Positions 1 to 8,731 of a stretch of 64,000 nucleotides of DNA are shown piece after piece. How positions within the stretch are numbered: position 1 is the first letter of the stretch; each line of letters begins with the position of its first letter. The notes under the pieces were generated by a model. The model had not been told where the DNA came from. It ran no database searches and worked only from the letters and a program-made list of their open reading frames with translations. The translations under genes and the position numbers were made by a program. The stretch is from Paenibacillus_E qinlingensis. Its GTDB lineage: Bacteria > Bacillota > Bacilli > Paenibacillales > NBRC-103111. The stretch lies in NCBI RefSeq assembly GCF_028746185.1, contig NZ_JAQIVH010000028.1, forward strand, positions 29,647 through 93,646, read 5' to 3'.

Positions 1-320
1 TCAAAGGCTACGATGTGATGCGTAAGCAAGTCGTGGAGAATGGCGGGAATTATGGTGTGGTCTATAAAATCCACGCGGATAAGCCGCGCAAAATGGCTGT
101 GATGATCATGGCTAGAGGCGGCGTGTTCAAGGGGCCGTTTAAAATCAACGGTGAAATCATTCCTGTCCCGTATTCCGGTGTCATTACGGCTTTCGATGGC
201 TTGGAAGTATTAGCCCGCACGACAGGAACGGAAGAAGCGCTGGATATTGAGTTTACACCGCCAGCAGGTTCCGCGTTCCCGATTGATTTAATTTTCTACC
301 CATTGGAAGATTTGAAATAG
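1..320 (+). CDS. C-terminal part of an unidentified protein (5' end outside window)
   Basis: The reading frame is open from the first bases of the window, so the GTG at 15 is probably internal and the real start lies upstream. About 105 residues are visible, ending in a TAG at 318-320. The fragment is rich in beta-branched and hydrophobic residues, with no catalytic motif, membrane segment or zinc ligands that I recognise. It converges with clpP and shares a bidirectional terminator with it. I do not recognise the family; an extracellular or cell-wall protein is possible but unproven. Confidence 0.6.
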   Translation, partial: KGYDVMRKQVVENGGNYGVVYKIHADKPRKMAVMIMARGGVFKGPFKINGEIIPVPYSGVITAFDGLEVLARTTGTEEALDIEFTPPAGSAFPIDLIFYPLEDLK

Positions 321-327
321 TCAAACA

Positions 328-382
328 AAAAACCAGCCGAACATCAATGCTCATGTGAGCAATGAAATTCGGCTGGTTTTTT
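328..382. terminator. Bidirectional intrinsic terminator
   Basis: Perfect stem of about 12 bp (AACCAGCCGAA paired with TTCGGCTGGTT) with an A-run on the left and a T-run on the right. It can therefore end transcripts from both the upstream + strand gene and the convergent clpP. Confidence 0.85.
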
Positions 383-392
383 TTATAAATAA

Positions 393-974
393 TTAGACGC
401 GCTCGATGACTTTATCGATGAGTCCGTATTCGGCTGCTTCTTTCGCACTCATGAAGTTATCACGGTCCGTATCCTTCTCAATACGCTCGAACGTTTGTCC
501 CGTGCGCTCAGCTAGGATCGTGTTCAGGTTATCTCTCATTTTCAAAATACGCTTAGCGCGAATCTCGATATCAGAGGCTTGACCTTCTGCGCCGCCAAGT
601 GGTTGGTGAATCATGACTTCGCTGTTCGGCAGTGCGTAACGCTTGCCTTTGGCACCAGCTGTGAGCAAGAACGCGCCCATGGAAGCGGCCATACCAACGC
701 AGATCGTGGATACGTCTGGTTTGATGAACTGCATCGTGTCGAAAATCGCCATACCGGCTGTGATGGAGCCGCCTGGGCTGTTAATGTAAAGCGAGATATC
801 TTTATCAGGATCTTGAGCGGCCAAGAAGAGCAACTGAGCAATGATGGAATTTGCCACAACATCGTTGACACCCGTGCCTAAGAATATAATGCGGTCCTTC
901 AGCAAGCGAGAGTAGATGTCATATCCTCTTTCACCGCGCGCGTCCTGTTCGACGACCATAGGAATAAAACTCAT
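393..974 (-). CDS. clpP: ATP-dependent Clp protease proteolytic subunit ClpP
   Basis: 193-aa serine peptidase that forms the tetradecameric chamber working with ClpC, ClpX or ClpE ATPases in cytoplasmic protein quality control. The catalytic triad is visible: Ser98 in GMAASMGAF, His123 in EVMIHQP and Asp172 in DRDNF. Length is normal for the family. The ATG at 974 has a strong AAGGAGG ribosome binding site. It is transcribed alone from a sigma-A promoter whose -35 hexamer is covered by a CtsR box (separate entries), so heat-shock/CtsR repression is expected. Confidence 0.98.
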   Translation of the reverse strand: MSFIPMVVEQDARGERGYDIYSRLLKDRIIFLGTGVNDVVANSIIAQLLFLAAQDPDKDISLYINSPGGSITAGMAIFDTMQFIKPDVSTICVGMAASMGAFLLTAGAKGKRYALPNSEVMIHQPLGGAEGQASDIEIRAKRILKMRDNLNTILAERTGQTFERIEKDTDRDNFMSAKEAAEYGLIDKVIERV

Positions 975-1040
975 GAGAATGACCTCCTTGGGGTTGGGTT
1001 ACCTACTATTGGGTACATACTATTTACAGTATCTACAAGT

Positions 1041-1069
1041 ATGATAACGAAAAAACCTCCGAAGGTCAA
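1041..1069 (-). promoter_or_regulatory. clpP sigma-A promoter
   Basis: Read on the minus strand: -35 TTGACC (1064-1069), exactly 17-bp spacer, -10 TATCAT (1041-1046), about 65-70 bp upstream of the clpP start. The -35 hexamer lies within the first half of the CtsR operator. Confidence 0.8.
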
Positions 1070-1080
1070 GAAAGGTCAAA
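1064..1080 (+). promoter_or_regulatory. CtsR operator (heptad direct repeat)
   Basis: Two heptads GGTCAAG and GGTCAAA separated by three bases (AAA). This matches the known CtsR consensus RGTCAAA-N3-RGTCAAA with one deviation. It overlaps the clpP -35, so repression by steric exclusion is expected. Confidence 0.85.
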
Positions 1081-1088
1081 CTAAACAC

Positions 1089-1115
1089 AAAAAAAATCAG
1101 CTTCAGAGCTGATTT
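1089..1115 (-). terminator. Terminator of tRNA-Arg
   Basis: On the minus strand a 9-bp stem (AAATCAGCT/AGCTGATTT) with a four-base loop is followed by a T-run. It lies 40 bp downstream of the tRNA. Confidence 0.8.
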
Positions 1116-1153
1116 GGCGATTAAACCGTAACTCTTGTAGCTGATTTGTTGGA

Positions 1154-1225
1154 CGCGCCCGAAAGGAATCGAACCTTTATCTCAGGCTTCGGAGGCCTAC
1201 GTCATATCCATTGGACCACGGGCGC
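1154..1225 (-). tRNA. tRNA-Arg (anticodon CCG)
   Basis: Full cloverleaf of 72 nt. The 7-bp acceptor stem GCGCCCG pairs with CGGGCGC, the T-arm has GGTTCGATTCC, and the anticodon loop CTCCGAA gives anticodon CCG, reading CGG. CCA is not encoded. Confidence 0.95.
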
Positions 1226-1330
1226 TAGTTTAGAAAAAGTGAAGCAAGGGTTATTATAAGTCAGCTTTCCATAAAAAGCAAGGAGGTAAGCCCTTACAGG
1301 CCTATTTACAGAAAAATGTTTGAACAAATG

Positions 1331-1359
1331 TTGAATGTTACGGAAGAAATGGTTATAAT
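1331..1359 (+). promoter_or_regulatory. cggR-glycolytic operon promoter
   Basis: -35 TTGAAT (1331-1336), 17-bp spacer, perfect -10 TATAAT (1354-1359). It sits upstream of the CggR operator and drives the cggR-gapA-pgk-tpiA-gpmI-eno block. Confidence 0.8.
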
Positions 1360-1419
1360 AAGAACTGTAAAAGAGAAGTGACATATGGAATTGAGCAAGG
1401 AACTTTTTTTTCACCCGGG

Positions 1420-1455
1420 TGGGACATAAAATGTATACCTGGGACAAAAAACGTC
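1420..1455 (+). promoter_or_regulatory. CggR operator
   Basis: Two direct half-sites: TGGGAC-N6-TGTA, four bases, TGGGAC-N6-CGTC. Spacing matches the B. subtilis CggR operator (CGGGAC-N6-TGTC-N4 repeated). It lies about 55 bp downstream of the predicted start site, consistent with roadblock repression relieved by fructose-1,6-bisphosphate. Confidence 0.85.
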
Positions 1456-1488
1456 CTACATTGGATCGGGAGCGTTGGAAGTCGTCCT

Positions 1489-2511
1489 ATGAGAGAGATT
1501 CTAGACATTCAAAAACAGCTCATGCCTGATCTTATGGACATCATGAAGAAACGCTACTCGATTCTGCAACACATCTTGGTTTCCGGTGTTGTCGGACGAA
1601 GGACGTTAGCGTCCTCACTCGACATGACGGAGCGCGTACTGCGCGGTGAAGTCGATTTCCTGAAGGAGTTAGGGCTTCTGGAATCAGATGCAAGTGGTAT
1701 GAAGATCAGCGAGTCTGGTCGTCAGCTGCTGGAAGATATGCAACCGATCATTAAGATGGCGTTTGGCTTAACAGATTTGGAAGATAGTATTGCCAAAGCT
1801 TTTCACATCTCCAATGTGATCATCGTGCCTGGGGATTCTGACACTTCCGTATTTACGAAGAAAGAGCTTGGACGCGCTGGCGCGGCCGCCTTACGTAAAT
1901 ATGTCGCCAAAGATGATATCATCGCGGTAACAGGTGGGTCGACCATGGCTCAGATTGCTAATAACTTAGCTATCTCGTCTTCGATGAAAGGTAGTTGGTT
2001 CGTTCCTGCACGTGGAGGACTTGGTGAAAGTGTGGATACTCAAGCGAACACAATTGCGTCCATTATGGCAAAGAAAACTGGCGGGAAATACAGGCTGCTG
2101 CATGTCCCAGATCATCTTGGGGAAGAAGCGTATCAATCGTTGATTCAAGATACACAGATTCAGGAAGTTGTAAACGCGGTGCGCAGTTGTCGCATTGTTG
2201 TACATGGTATCGGAGATGCTATGGTCATGGCACGCAGACGTAAAGTAGATAATGATACTACGAGCAGTCTGAGAGCTGATGGTGCACTTGCTGAGGCGCT
2301 TGGTTATTATTTTGACCGCCAAGGAAATGTGGTTCATAAGATGCCGACAGTCGGACTTCGACTGGAAGATCTGCAGCGTGTTGAGGTTGTGATTGGTGTT
2401 GCTGGCGGGAAGAGCAAGGGAGAAGCAATTGCTTCTGTACTACGACATGGGCAAGAAGATGTCCTAGTTACAGATGAAGCGGCTGCCTTAGAAATCATGA
2501 AGCATGTATAG
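1489..2511 (+). CDS. cggR: Central glycolytic genes regulator CggR (SorC/DeoR-type repressor)
   Basis: 340-aa repressor. The N-terminal ~90 residues form a winged helix (VVGRRTLASSLDMTERVLRGEVDFLKELGLL); the rest is the SorC-type sugar-phosphate domain with the GGSTMAQIA phosphate loop and the VIGVAGGKSKGEAI segment near the end. In B. subtilis CggR represses the glycolytic operon and is released by fructose-1,6-bisphosphate. I chose ATG 1489 because the frame upstream runs through the operator; the ribosome binding site is weak (GGAAG). The operator is 33 bp upstream, so the gene is autoregulated. Confidence 0.93.
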   Translation: MREILDIQKQLMPDLMDIMKKRYSILQHILVSGVVGRRTLASSLDMTERVLRGEVDFLKELGLLESDASGMKISESGRQLLEDMQPIIKMAFGLTDLEDSIAKAFHISNVIIVPGDSDTSVFTKKELGRAGAAALRKYVAKDDIIAVTGGSTMAQIANNLAISSSMKGSWFVPARGGLGESVDTQANTIASIMAKKTGGKYRLLHVPDHLGEEAYQSLIQDTQIQEVVNAVRSCRIVVHGIGDAMVMARRRKVDNDTTSSLRADGALAEALGYYFDRQGNVVHKMPTVGLRLEDLQRVEVVIGVAGGKSKGEAIASVLRHGQEDVLVTDEAAALEIMKHV

Positions 2512-2593
2512 CTGAAAGTTGCCATCATAACGTAAGCCATTCATGGCTGCGTTTTGAAATATAATATTTATGTAATCTTAGGAGGAAATGACT

Positions 2594-3601
2594 ATGACAA
2601 CAAAAGTAGGTATTAACGGTTTCGGACGTATTGGTCGTAACGTATTCCGCGCAGCATTGAACAACCCAGATGTACAAATCGTGGCAGTAAACGATTTGAC
2701 AGACGTTAAAACATTGGCTCACTTGCTTAAATATGACACTACTCACGGTAAACTAGACGCTACAGTTGAAGCTGGCGAAGGCGAATTGATCGTTAACGGT
2801 CGTTCCATCAAGGTTTTTGCTGAGCGTAACCCTGGGGATCTGCCATGGGCATCTGTAGGCGCTGAAATCGTAATCGAATCCACTGGTATTTTCACAGCGA
2901 AAGAAAAAGCAGAACTTCACTTGAAAGGTGGAGCTAAGAAAGTTATCATTTCCGCTCCAGCTTCTGATGAAGATATTACAATCGTACTTGGTGTTAACGA
3001 AGACAAATACGATCCAGCTGCTCACACAATCATCTCCAACGCTTCATGTACTACGAACTGTCTAGCTCCTTTCGCAAAAGTTATCAACGATAGCTTCGGA
3101 ATCGTAAAAGGTATGATGACAACTGTTCACTCGTACACAAATGACCAATCCGTTCTAGACGTTCCACATAAAGACCTTCGTCGTGCTCGTGCAGCAGCTG
3201 AGAACATCATTCCTTCCAGCACTGGCGCAGCTAAAGCAATCGGTCTAGTTCTTCCTGAGCTTAAAGGCAAATTGAACGGTATGGCTATGCGTGTTCCTAC
3301 ACCTAACGTATCCGTAACTGATTTGGTTGTTGAGCTTAAAGTTAACGTAACAGTTGACGAAGTAAACGCAGCTTTGAAACAAGCTTCCGAAGGCCCGCTT
3401 AAAGGCATTCTTAACTACACAGAAGATGCACTTGTATCCAGCGACTTCAATGGTGACCCAGCTTCCTCGACAATCGATGCATTGTCCACAATGGTAGTTG
3501 GCGACAACATGTTGAAAGTTGTTTCCTGGTACGATAACGAGTGGGGTTACTCCAACCGCGTTGTTGACTTGGTAGCTTTCATCGCGAAAAAAGGTCTGTA
3601 A
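2594..3601 (+). CDS. gapA: Glyceraldehyde-3-phosphate dehydrogenase, type I
   Basis: 335-aa NAD-dependent GAPDH, which oxidises glyceraldehyde-3-phosphate to 1,3-bisphosphoglycerate. The Rossmann motif GINGFGRIGRN begins at residue 6, the Asp of AVNDLTD is typical of NAD specificity, and the catalytic Cys is near residue 152 in SNASCTTNCLAP. Two ATGs are in frame; AGGAGG at 2580-2585 is only 2 nt from ATG 2588 but 8 nt from ATG 2594, so 2594 is preferred. Codon use looks highly optimised, as for the other glycolytic genes. Confidence 0.97.
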   Translation: MTTKVGINGFGRIGRNVFRAALNNPDVQIVAVNDLTDVKTLAHLLKYDTTHGKLDATVEAGEGELIVNGRSIKVFAERNPGDLPWASVGAEIVIESTGIFTAKEKAELHLKGGAKKVIISAPASDEDITIVLGVNEDKYDPAAHTIISNASCTTNCLAPFAKVINDSFGIVKGMMTTVHSYTNDQSVLDVPHKDLRRARAAAENIIPSSTGAAKAIGLVLPELKGKLNGMAMRVPTPNVSVTDLVVELKVNVTVDEVNAALKQASEGPLKGILNYTEDALVSSDFNGDPASSTIDALSTMVVGDNMLKVVSWYDNEWGYSNRVVDLVAFIAKKGL

Positions 3602-3626
3602 TTTCATAATTCATCAACTGGAAAAC

Positions 3627-3662
3627 CACATGAAGGGGAGAAGAGATTCTCCTCTTTATGTG
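3627..3662 (+). promoter_or_regulatory. gapA-pgk intergenic hairpin
   Basis: A 15-bp stem with two G-U pairs (CACATGAAGGGGAGA with TCTCCTCTTTATGTG) lies in the 166-nt spacer between gapA and pgk. There is no T-run, so it is more likely an mRNA-stabilising or processing structure than a terminator. Confidence 0.5.
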
Positions 3663-3767
3663 CGATTTACCCTATAAAAGGATAGAACCGGAAGAAAACC
3701 ATACACGCCAGAGCTTATGCTTACGAAGATAGTTTTACTAAAGCAAAACTTTTAGGAGGCTTTTACG

Positions 3768-4949
3768 ATGAATAAGAAAAGTGTTCGCGATGTTGAAGTA
3801 GCTGGTAAGAGAGTATTTGTTCGCGTTGATTTCAACGTGCCTGTAGAAAATGGTCAAATCACCGACGATACACGTATCAGAGAAACGCTTCCTACGATTA
3901 AATACTTAGTAGAGCAAGGTGCAAAAGTTATTCTTGCTGCACATTTTGGTCGTCCTAACGGACAAGTGGTTGAAGAGTTGCGTTTAACACCAGTTGCTGC
4001 GAAATTGGCTGAGCTTCTGGGTCAAAACGTGATCAAAGCGGATCAATCCGTTGGTGAAATCGTGAAAGCGCAAGTGGATGCGCTTGAAAATGGCGACGTT
4101 CTTTTGCTTGAAAACGTTCGTTTCAACGAAGGTGAAGAGAAGAATGATGCTGAGCTTGCAAAAGCTTTCGCTGATCTGGCTGACCTGTTCGTGAACGATG
4201 CCTTCGGTGCTGCTCACCGTGCACATGCTTCGACTTCAGGAATCGCAGCATACATTCCAGCTGTTTCCGGCCTTTTGATGGAGAAAGAGCTTGATGTTCT
4301 TGGTAAAGCATTGAACAACCCTGAGCGTCCTTTTACAGCGATCGTTGGTGGATCCAAAGTTAAAGACAAAATTGCTGTTATCGAAAACCTTCTGAACATT
4401 GCAGACAACGTCTTGATTGGCGGCGGTCTTTCCTATACATTCTTGAAAGCACAAGGCTATGAAGTCGGTAAATCACTTCTGGATAATTCGAAGCTTGATT
4501 TAGCGCTTAGCTTTATTGCGAAAGCCAAAGAAAAAGGTGTAAACTTCCTGCTTCCGGTAGATATCGTTGTTGCTGATAAATTCGGTGCAGATGCGAACAC
4601 GCAAATCGTTGGCATTGACAGCATTCCTGCAGATTGGGAAGGCATTGACATCGGACCGAAAACGCGTGAGCTTTATGCAGACGTAATTGCAAAATCCAAG
4701 TTGGTTGTTTGGAATGGACCTATGGGCGTATTCGAAATCGAGCCTTTCTCCCACGGTACACGTGCAGTAGCACAAGCATGTGCTACGACTGAAGGTTACA
4801 CAGTAATCGGTGGTGGCGATTCCGCAGCAGCAACAGAGAAATTCCACTTGGCTGAGCAAATGAACCACATGTCCACAGGCGGCGGAGCTTCCTTGGAGTT
4901 CATGGAAGGCAAAGCATTGCCAGGCGTAGTAGCACTAAACGACAAATAA
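3768..4949 (+). CDS. pgk: Phosphoglycerate kinase
   Basis: 393-aa monomeric kinase that makes ATP and 3-phosphoglycerate from 1,3-bisphosphoglycerate. The N-terminal signature VFVRVDFNVP, the substrate-binding segment AAHFGRP, LLLENVRF, the nucleotide-site VWNGPMGVFE and the GGGDSAAA loop are all present. Length is standard. ATG 3768 has AGGAGG upstream. It lies between gapA and tpiA in the usual Bacillota order. Confidence 0.98.
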   Translation: MNKKSVRDVEVAGKRVFVRVDFNVPVENGQITDDTRIRETLPTIKYLVEQGAKVILAAHFGRPNGQVVEELRLTPVAAKLAELLGQNVIKADQSVGEIVKAQVDALENGDVLLLENVRFNEGEEKNDAELAKAFADLADLFVNDAFGAAHRAHASTSGIAAYIPAVSGLLMEKELDVLGKALNNPERPFTAIVGGSKVKDKIAVIENLLNIADNVLIGGGLSYTFLKAQGYEVGKSLLDNSKLDLALSFIAKAKEKGVNFLLPVDIVVADKFGADANTQIVGIDSIPADWEGIDIGPKTRELYADVIAKSKLVVWNGPMGVFEIEPFSHGTRAVAQACATTEGYTVIGGGDSAAATEKFHLAEQMNHMSTGGGASLEFMEGKALPGVVALNDK

Positions 4950-5025
4950 GAAATTATTTTCTCATAAAAAAAGCGTAAGCTTACGATGCCAGTTATTCTG
5001 GCGAATAACTTTAAGGAGTCTAACC

Positions 5026-5778
5026 ATGAGCAGAACACCGATTATCGCAGGTAACTGGAAAATGTTCAAAACCGTTTCTGAAGCAATCAGCTTCGTAAAC
5101 GAAGTGAAAGGCAGCACTGTTGATGGCGTTGAGGCGGTAATTTGTTCCCCCTTCACGAACTTGCCAGCACTTGTTGAAGCTACAAAAGGTACAGACGTTC
5201 ATGTTGGCGCACAAAACCTTCATTTTGAAGATAACGGCGCATTCACAGGTGAAATCAGCGGTGTGATGCTGAAAGACCTTGGCGTTGAGTATGTCATCAT
5301 CGGTCACTCTGAGCGTAGAGCTTACTTCGCTGAGTCCGACGAAATCGTGAACAAGAAAGTCGTTGCGGCTTTCAAACATGGCTTGAAACCAATTCTTTGC
5401 GTAGGTGAAAAATTGGAAGAGCGTGAAGCGGGTCAAACCAAAGATGTTTGTAAAGTACAAACAGAAGCAGCTTTCGCTGGTCTGAGTGCAGAGCAAGCAG
5501 CACAAGTCGTTATCGCATACGAGCCAATCTGGGCCATCGGTACAGGTAAATCCTCCACTGCGGAAGATGCTCAAGACGTGATCGGTTATATCCGTACATT
5601 GGTTAGCGGTCTTTACGGCGCAGCAGTAGCAGACATAGTTCGTATCCAATACGGCGGCAGCGTAAAACCGAACAACATCGCTGAGTACATGGCACAGCCT
5701 GACATCGACGGTGCACTTGTAGGTGGAGCGAGCCTTGAGTCCGCTTCCTACATTCAACTCGTCCAGGGGGCGAAGTAA
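5026..5778 (+). CDS. tpiA: Triosephosphate isomerase
   Basis: 250-aa TIM barrel interconverting dihydroxyacetone phosphate and glyceraldehyde-3-phosphate. It has the N-terminal AGNWKM lysine, the catalytic His region IGHSERR, the catalytic Glu in AYEPIWAIGTG and the phosphate loop YGGSVKPNN. The ribosome binding site AAGGAG precedes ATG 5026. The stop is one base before gpmI, so the two are probably translationally coupled. Confidence 0.98.
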   Translation: MSRTPIIAGNWKMFKTVSEAISFVNEVKGSTVDGVEAVICSPFTNLPALVEATKGTDVHVGAQNLHFEDNGAFTGEISGVMLKDLGVEYVIIGHSERRAYFAESDEIVNKKVVAAFKHGLKPILCVGEKLEEREAGQTKDVCKVQTEAAFAGLSAEQAAQVVIAYEPIWAIGTGKSSTAEDAQDVIGYIRTLVSGLYGAAVADIVRIQYGGSVKPNNIAEYMAQPDIDGALVGGASLESASYIQLVQGAK

Positions 5779-5779
5779 C

Positions 5780-7318
5780 ATGTCCAGACCGAAACCGGTA
5801 GCACTCATCATTCTCGATGGCTTCGGACTCCGCTCAGAAGAGCAGGGGAATGCGGTTGCTCATGCCAAAAAGCCTAACTATGACCGTTACTGGTCTACGT
5901 TTCCTCATACAACCCTCACCGCTTGTGGTGAGGCTGTAGGTTTGCCAGAAGGCCAGATGGGGAATTCTGAGGTAGGACACTTGAACATCGGCGCTGGCCG
6001 TACCGTGTATCAGGATCTGACGCGGATTTCGAAATCGATTCGTGATGGCGAATTCTACGACAATGAAACGATTCTAGGTGCTGTTCGTCATGCTAAAAAC
6101 AATGCCAAGAAGCTGCACCTCTATGGTTTGCTTTCGGACGGCGGCGTGCACAGTCACATTCAGCATTTATTTGCGCTGTTGGACTTAGCGAAGAAAGAAC
6201 AGTTCGTTGAAGTCTACATCCACGCATTCCTGGACGGCCGCGACGTGGCTCCAGATTCTGCGAAGGGTTATATGGAAGAGCTTCAGAACAAAATTAAGGA
6301 AGTCGGCGTAGGCAAAATTGCGACCGTACAAGGCCGTTATTATGCAATGGACCGTGACAAACGCTGGGAGCGTACGGAGAAATCCTACCGCGCGATGGTG
6401 TATGGCGAAGGTCCTACTTACACGGATCCGATGCAAGCGATTGTTGAATCCTACGAGAAATCCGTCTATGACGAGTTCGTTATGCCAACGGTTATCGTTG
6501 GTGACGACGGTAAGCCGGTAGGACTTGTAGAATCAGGCGATGCGGTCATTTTCTTCAACTTCCGCCCAGACCGTGCGATTCAGCTATCGCAAGTCTTTAC
6601 GAATGAAGATTTCCGCGGCTTCGATCGTGGTCCTAAAGTAGCTAAGAACCTCTACTACGTGTGTCTGACGCTGTTCAGCGAGTCCGTAGACGGTTTCGTA
6701 GCGTACAAACCGAAGGATCTGGATAACACGCTTGGCGAGGTGCTGGCTCAGAATGGTCTGAAGCAGCTTCGTGCGGCAGAAACCGAGAAGTACCCGCACG
6801 TAACGTTCTTCTTCAGTGGCGGTCGTGATGCAGAATTGCCAGGAGAAACTCGCCTTCTCATTCCTTCACCGAAGGTTGCTACGTATGACTTGCAACCGGA
6901 AATGAGCGCTTATGAACTAGCAGATGCGGTCGTGAAGGAAGTTGAAGCGGAGAAGCATGATGTGATCATCTTGAACTTTGCTAACCCAGACATGGTAGGT
7001 CATTCTGGTTTGCTTGAGCCAACGGTGAAAGCGATCGAGGCGACAGATGAGTGTCTCGGTAAAGTAGTTGAAGCGATCCTAGCCAAAGGTGGCGTTGTCT
7101 GCATTACAGCGGACCACGGCAACGCGGATGTGGTAACAAATGCAGATGGCTCACGCAACACAGCACATACAACGAATCCGGTGCCTTTTATTGTGACGGA
7201 CAAATCTGTTACACTAAGAGATGGCGGTATTCTGGCAGATATAGCACCAACGATGCTAGATTTCTTAGGACTGAATCAACCACAGCAAATGACTGGGGTA
7301 ACGATTCTAAACAAATAA
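5780..7318 (+). CDS. gpmI: 2,3-bisphosphoglycerate-independent phosphoglycerate mutase
   Basis: 512-aa manganese-dependent mutase converting 3- to 2-phosphoglycerate. It starts with the metal-binding LIILDGFGLR, has the phosphoserine motif GNSEVGH, the RYYAMDRD segment and the C-terminal metal ligands in NPDMVGHSG and TADHGNAD. The start at ATG 5780 begins one base after the tpiA stop; its ribosome binding site (GGGGG) lies inside the end of tpiA. Confidence 0.97.
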   Translation: MSRPKPVALIILDGFGLRSEEQGNAVAHAKKPNYDRYWSTFPHTTLTACGEAVGLPEGQMGNSEVGHLNIGAGRTVYQDLTRISKSIRDGEFYDNETILGAVRHAKNNAKKLHLYGLLSDGGVHSHIQHLFALLDLAKKEQFVEVYIHAFLDGRDVAPDSAKGYMEELQNKIKEVGVGKIATVQGRYYAMDRDKRWERTEKSYRAMVYGEGPTYTDPMQAIVESYEKSVYDEFVMPTVIVGDDGKPVGLVESGDAVIFFNFRPDRAIQLSQVFTNEDFRGFDRGPKVAKNLYYVCLTLFSESVDGFVAYKPKDLDNTLGEVLAQNGLKQLRAAETEKYPHVTFFFSGGRDAELPGETRLLIPSPKVATYDLQPEMSAYELADAVVKEVEAEKHDVIILNFANPDMVGHSGLLEPTVKAIEATDECLGKVVEAILAKGGVVCITADHGNADVVTNADGSRNTAHTTNPVPFIVTDKSVTLRDGGILADIAPTMLDFLGLNQPQQMTGVTILNK

Positions 7319-7348
7319 TTAATATTATTGAAGGAGTGTTTTATCACA

Positions 7349-8641
7349 ATGACAATTATTTCTGATGTTTACGCACGCGAAGTATTAGATTCCCGCGGTA
7401 ACCCAACGGTTGAAGTAGAAGTATACCTTGAGTCCGGAGCATTCGGCCGTGCTATCGTCCCTTCAGGCGCTTCCACAGGCGCATACGAGGCTGTTGAGCT
7501 TCGTGATGGTGACAAAGGTCGTTACCTTGGTAAAGGCGTTCTAAAAGCTGTTGAGAACGTTAATGAAATCATCGCTCCTGAAATCATCGGTCTAGACGCT
7601 CTTGATCAAGTTGGCATCGACAACAAAATGATCGAGCTTGACGGTACTCCTAACAAAGCTAAACTAGGAGCTAACGCAATTCTAGCTGTTTCCATGGCTG
7701 TTGCTCGCGCAGCTGCTGACGCTTTGGACGTGCCATTGTACGTTTACCTTGGTGGATTCAATGCCAAAACACTTCCAGTTCCAATGATGAACATCATCAA
7801 CGGTGGGGCACATGCCGACAACAACGTTGACGTTCAAGAGTTCATGGTTCTGCCAGTTGGCGCTCCAACTTTCAAAGAAGCTCTTCGCATCGGCGCTGAG
7901 ATTTTCCATAGCTTGAAATCCGTATTGAAAGATAAAGGCCTTAACACAGCAGTTGGCGACGAAGGCGGATTCGCTCCTAACTTCAAATCCAATGAAGAAG
8001 CAATCACGACCATCCTTACAGCTATCGAAAACGCTGGTTACAAACCAGGTGTTGACGTATTCTTGGGTATGGACGTTGCTTCCACTGAGTTCTTCAAAGA
8101 TGGTAAATACCACCTTGAAGGCGAAGGCAAATCCTTCACATCCGCTGAGTGGGTTGACTTCTTGGCTGCATGGGTTGATAAATACCCAATCATCACGGTT
8201 GAAGATGGTTGCTCCGAAGACGATTGGGAAGGTTGGAAATTGCTTACTGAGAAATTGGGTAACAAAATTCAACTCGTTGGTGATGACTTGTTCGTTACAA
8301 ACACTGAGCGTCTATCCCGCGGAATCGAAGAAAACATTGGTAACTCCATCTTGGTTAAAGTTAACCAAATCGGTACGCTTACTGAGACTTTCGATGCAAT
8401 CGAAATGGCAAAACGCGCTGGTTACACAGCTGTTATCTCCCACCGTTCCGGTGAGAGCGAAGACAGCACAATCGCTGATATCGCGGTTGCTACTAACGCT
8501 GGTCAAATTAAAACAGGTGCTCCGTCCCGTACGGACCGTGTAGCGAAATACAACCAACTTCTTCGTATCGAAGACGAGTTGTTCACTGTAGCTCAATACG
8601 CTGGTAAAAAAGCATTCTACAACTTGAGAAACTTCAAGTAA
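7349..8641 (+). CDS. eno: Enolase
   Basis: 430-aa lyase making phosphoenolpyruvate from 2-phosphoglycerate; often also a degradosome component in Bacillota. Visible are VLDSRGNPTVEVE, the GGAHADNNVD substrate loop, metal ligands in GMDVAST, VEDG and GDDLFVTN, and the signature ISHRSGESEDS. The ATG at 7349 is preceded by AAGGAG; the in-frame TTG at 7328 lacks one. It is the last gene of the glycolytic block and is followed by a terminator. Confidence 0.98.
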   Translation: MTIISDVYAREVLDSRGNPTVEVEVYLESGAFGRAIVPSGASTGAYEAVELRDGDKGRYLGKGVLKAVENVNEIIAPEIIGLDALDQVGIDNKMIELDGTPNKAKLGANAILAVSMAVARAAADALDVPLYVYLGGFNAKTLPVPMMNIINGGAHADNNVDVQEFMVLPVGAPTFKEALRIGAEIFHSLKSVLKDKGLNTAVGDEGGFAPNFKSNEEAITTILTAIENAGYKPGVDVFLGMDVASTEFFKDGKYHLEGEGKSFTSAEWVDFLAAWVDKYPIITVEDGCSEDDWEGWKLLTEKLGNKIQLVGDDLFVTNTERLSRGIEENIGNSILVKVNQIGTLTETFDAIEMAKRAGYTAVISHRSGESEDSTIADIAVATNAGQIKTGAPSRTDRVAKYNQLLRIEDELFTVAQYAGKKAFYNLRNFK

Positions 8642-8665
8642 TTAGATCCGTATGTAATTATATGG

Positions 8666-8694
8666 CGGGCAGGTGGCTTACACCTGCCCGTTTT
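8666..8694 (+). terminator. Terminator of the glycolytic operon
   Basis: Perfect 10-bp GC-rich stem (CGGGCAGGTG/CACCTGCCCG) with a 5-nt loop, followed by TTTT, 25 bp after eno. Confidence 0.9.
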
Positions 8695-8731
8695 GGCGTA
8701 TAATGGGGGTAAAGTCGTCAGCAGGGAGGTT

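Noticed and set aside
5020..5811. 263-codon minus-strand frame opposite tpiA
   Set aside because: Fully antisense to a clear essential gene with strong codon bias; the cysteine- and phenylalanine-rich translation is typical of an antisense artefact.
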